In this document: piece by piece, positions 32,802 through 32,941 of the stretch
How positions within the stretch are numbered: the first letter of the stretch is position 1
How the letters are laid out: the number at the start of each line of letters is the position of its first letter
Origin: Candidatus Methylomirabilis oxygeniifera
GTDB taxonomy: Bacteria > Methylomirabilota > Methylomirabilia > Methylomirabilales > Methylomirabilaceae
DNA: 32,941 bases
Reading direction: 5' to 3'
Assembly: GCA_016190285.1 (NCBI GenBank)
Contig: JACPQW010000188.1
Span: 1-32,941, forward strand
The notes under the pieces: generated by a model
Databases searched by the model: none
Told to the model about the DNA's origin: nothing
Seen by the model: only the letters and a program-made list of their open reading frames with translations
Translations under genes and position numbers: made by a program

Positions 32802-32941
32802 ACGCCACCGCTGCTGCGATGTTCAGGCGGGCCGCCTGCCTGGCAGGCAGGTAGCCGGCCAGTAAGGCCGCGCCGAGTGTGATGATCGACGACTTGAGGA
32901 CAACCCACCAGGAGAACTGAAACTGGATGGTCCAGCCGAAC
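32791..32941 (-). CDS. FtsX/MacB-type ABC transporter permease, C-terminus (partial)
   Basis: About 49 codons at the window edge, ending with TAA at 32791-32793. The sequence SIITLGAALLAGYLPARQAARLNIAAAVAYEG is the last transmembrane helix and the typical GYLPARxAARL...Y(E) tail of FtsX/MacB/LolCE-like permeases. The rest is beyond the window. It overlaps the following lipocalin-like gene by 11 bases. Such permeases, together with an ATPase, move lipoproteins or other substrates out of the inner membrane; the lipocalin-like protein may act with it. Confidence 0.85.
   Translation of the reverse strand, partial: FGWTIQFQFSWWVVLKSSIITLGAALLAGYLPARQAARLNIAAAVAYEG

Noticed and set aside
32828-32850. 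Perfect CCTGCCTGGCAGGCAGG-type palindrome resembling one near 158-180
   Set aside because: At the right edge it encodes the conserved YLPARQAARL tail of the permease, so coding constraint explains it. The left-edge match is imperfect, so a shared mobile repeat is not supported.

Overview
The window is a GC-rich, densely coding bacterial chromosome segment. Gene content and style suggest an environmental Gram-negative-type bacterium. An NC10/Candidatus Methylomirabilis-like genome is my best guess, based on a HemD-HemE fusion, a CHRD-domain exported protein, FecR/WxP-rich exported proteins and dispersed GTCATTGCGAG-type palindromes. That assignment is an impression from gene style and was not searched. 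No rRNA, tRNA or CRISPR array was seen.

Layout. (1) 1-6.7 kb is a signalling cluster: the C-terminus of a NarL-type regulator, a receiver-only protein, a membrane sensor histidine kinase, a NarL-type regulator, a second receiver-only protein and a patatin-like phospholipase 16 nt behind it. An orphan NarL-type regulator lies on the other strand. The regulator + receiver-only unit occurs twice, so it looks duplicated. (2) 7.2-11.1 kb holds a glycolate-oxidase-type iron-sulfur subunit, a CHRD exported protein and a large FecR-domain exported protein. (3) 11.2-15.6 kb is a late heme operon: a HemD-HemE fusion, ferrochelatase and oxygen-dependent protoporphyrinogen oxidase. (4) 15.7-21.3 kb holds a beta-propeller lipoprotein, ilvD, a DedA membrane protein, a JAMM metalloprotease-like protein and a TIGR02757-family protein.

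(5) 21.4-31.6 kb is a defence island: a stand-alone TIR protein, a XhoI/PaeR7I-like restriction-modification pair, a scar made of an IS-like end against a truncated bile-acid-symporter gene, and a tightly overlapping operon Res - MntA antitoxin - HepT toxin - Mod methyltransferase. A separate gene whose product has an RNx3H motif like HEPN proteins follows. The Res-MntA-HepT-Mod arrangement, a toxin-antitoxin module translationally nested inside a type III-like restriction system, is the best candidate for an under-described system here. (6) 31.7 kb to the end is, on the minus strand, a CrtC/AttH lipocalin-like secreted protein behind the end of an FtsX-type ABC permease.

A recurring theme is small repeats lying in frame inside genes: three 14-bp units form the HemD-HemE linker, and two repeat-like inserts lie within Mod. 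Gene fragments (a patatin-like remnant, the symporter C-terminus and a start-less frame before Res) mark past rearrangements.
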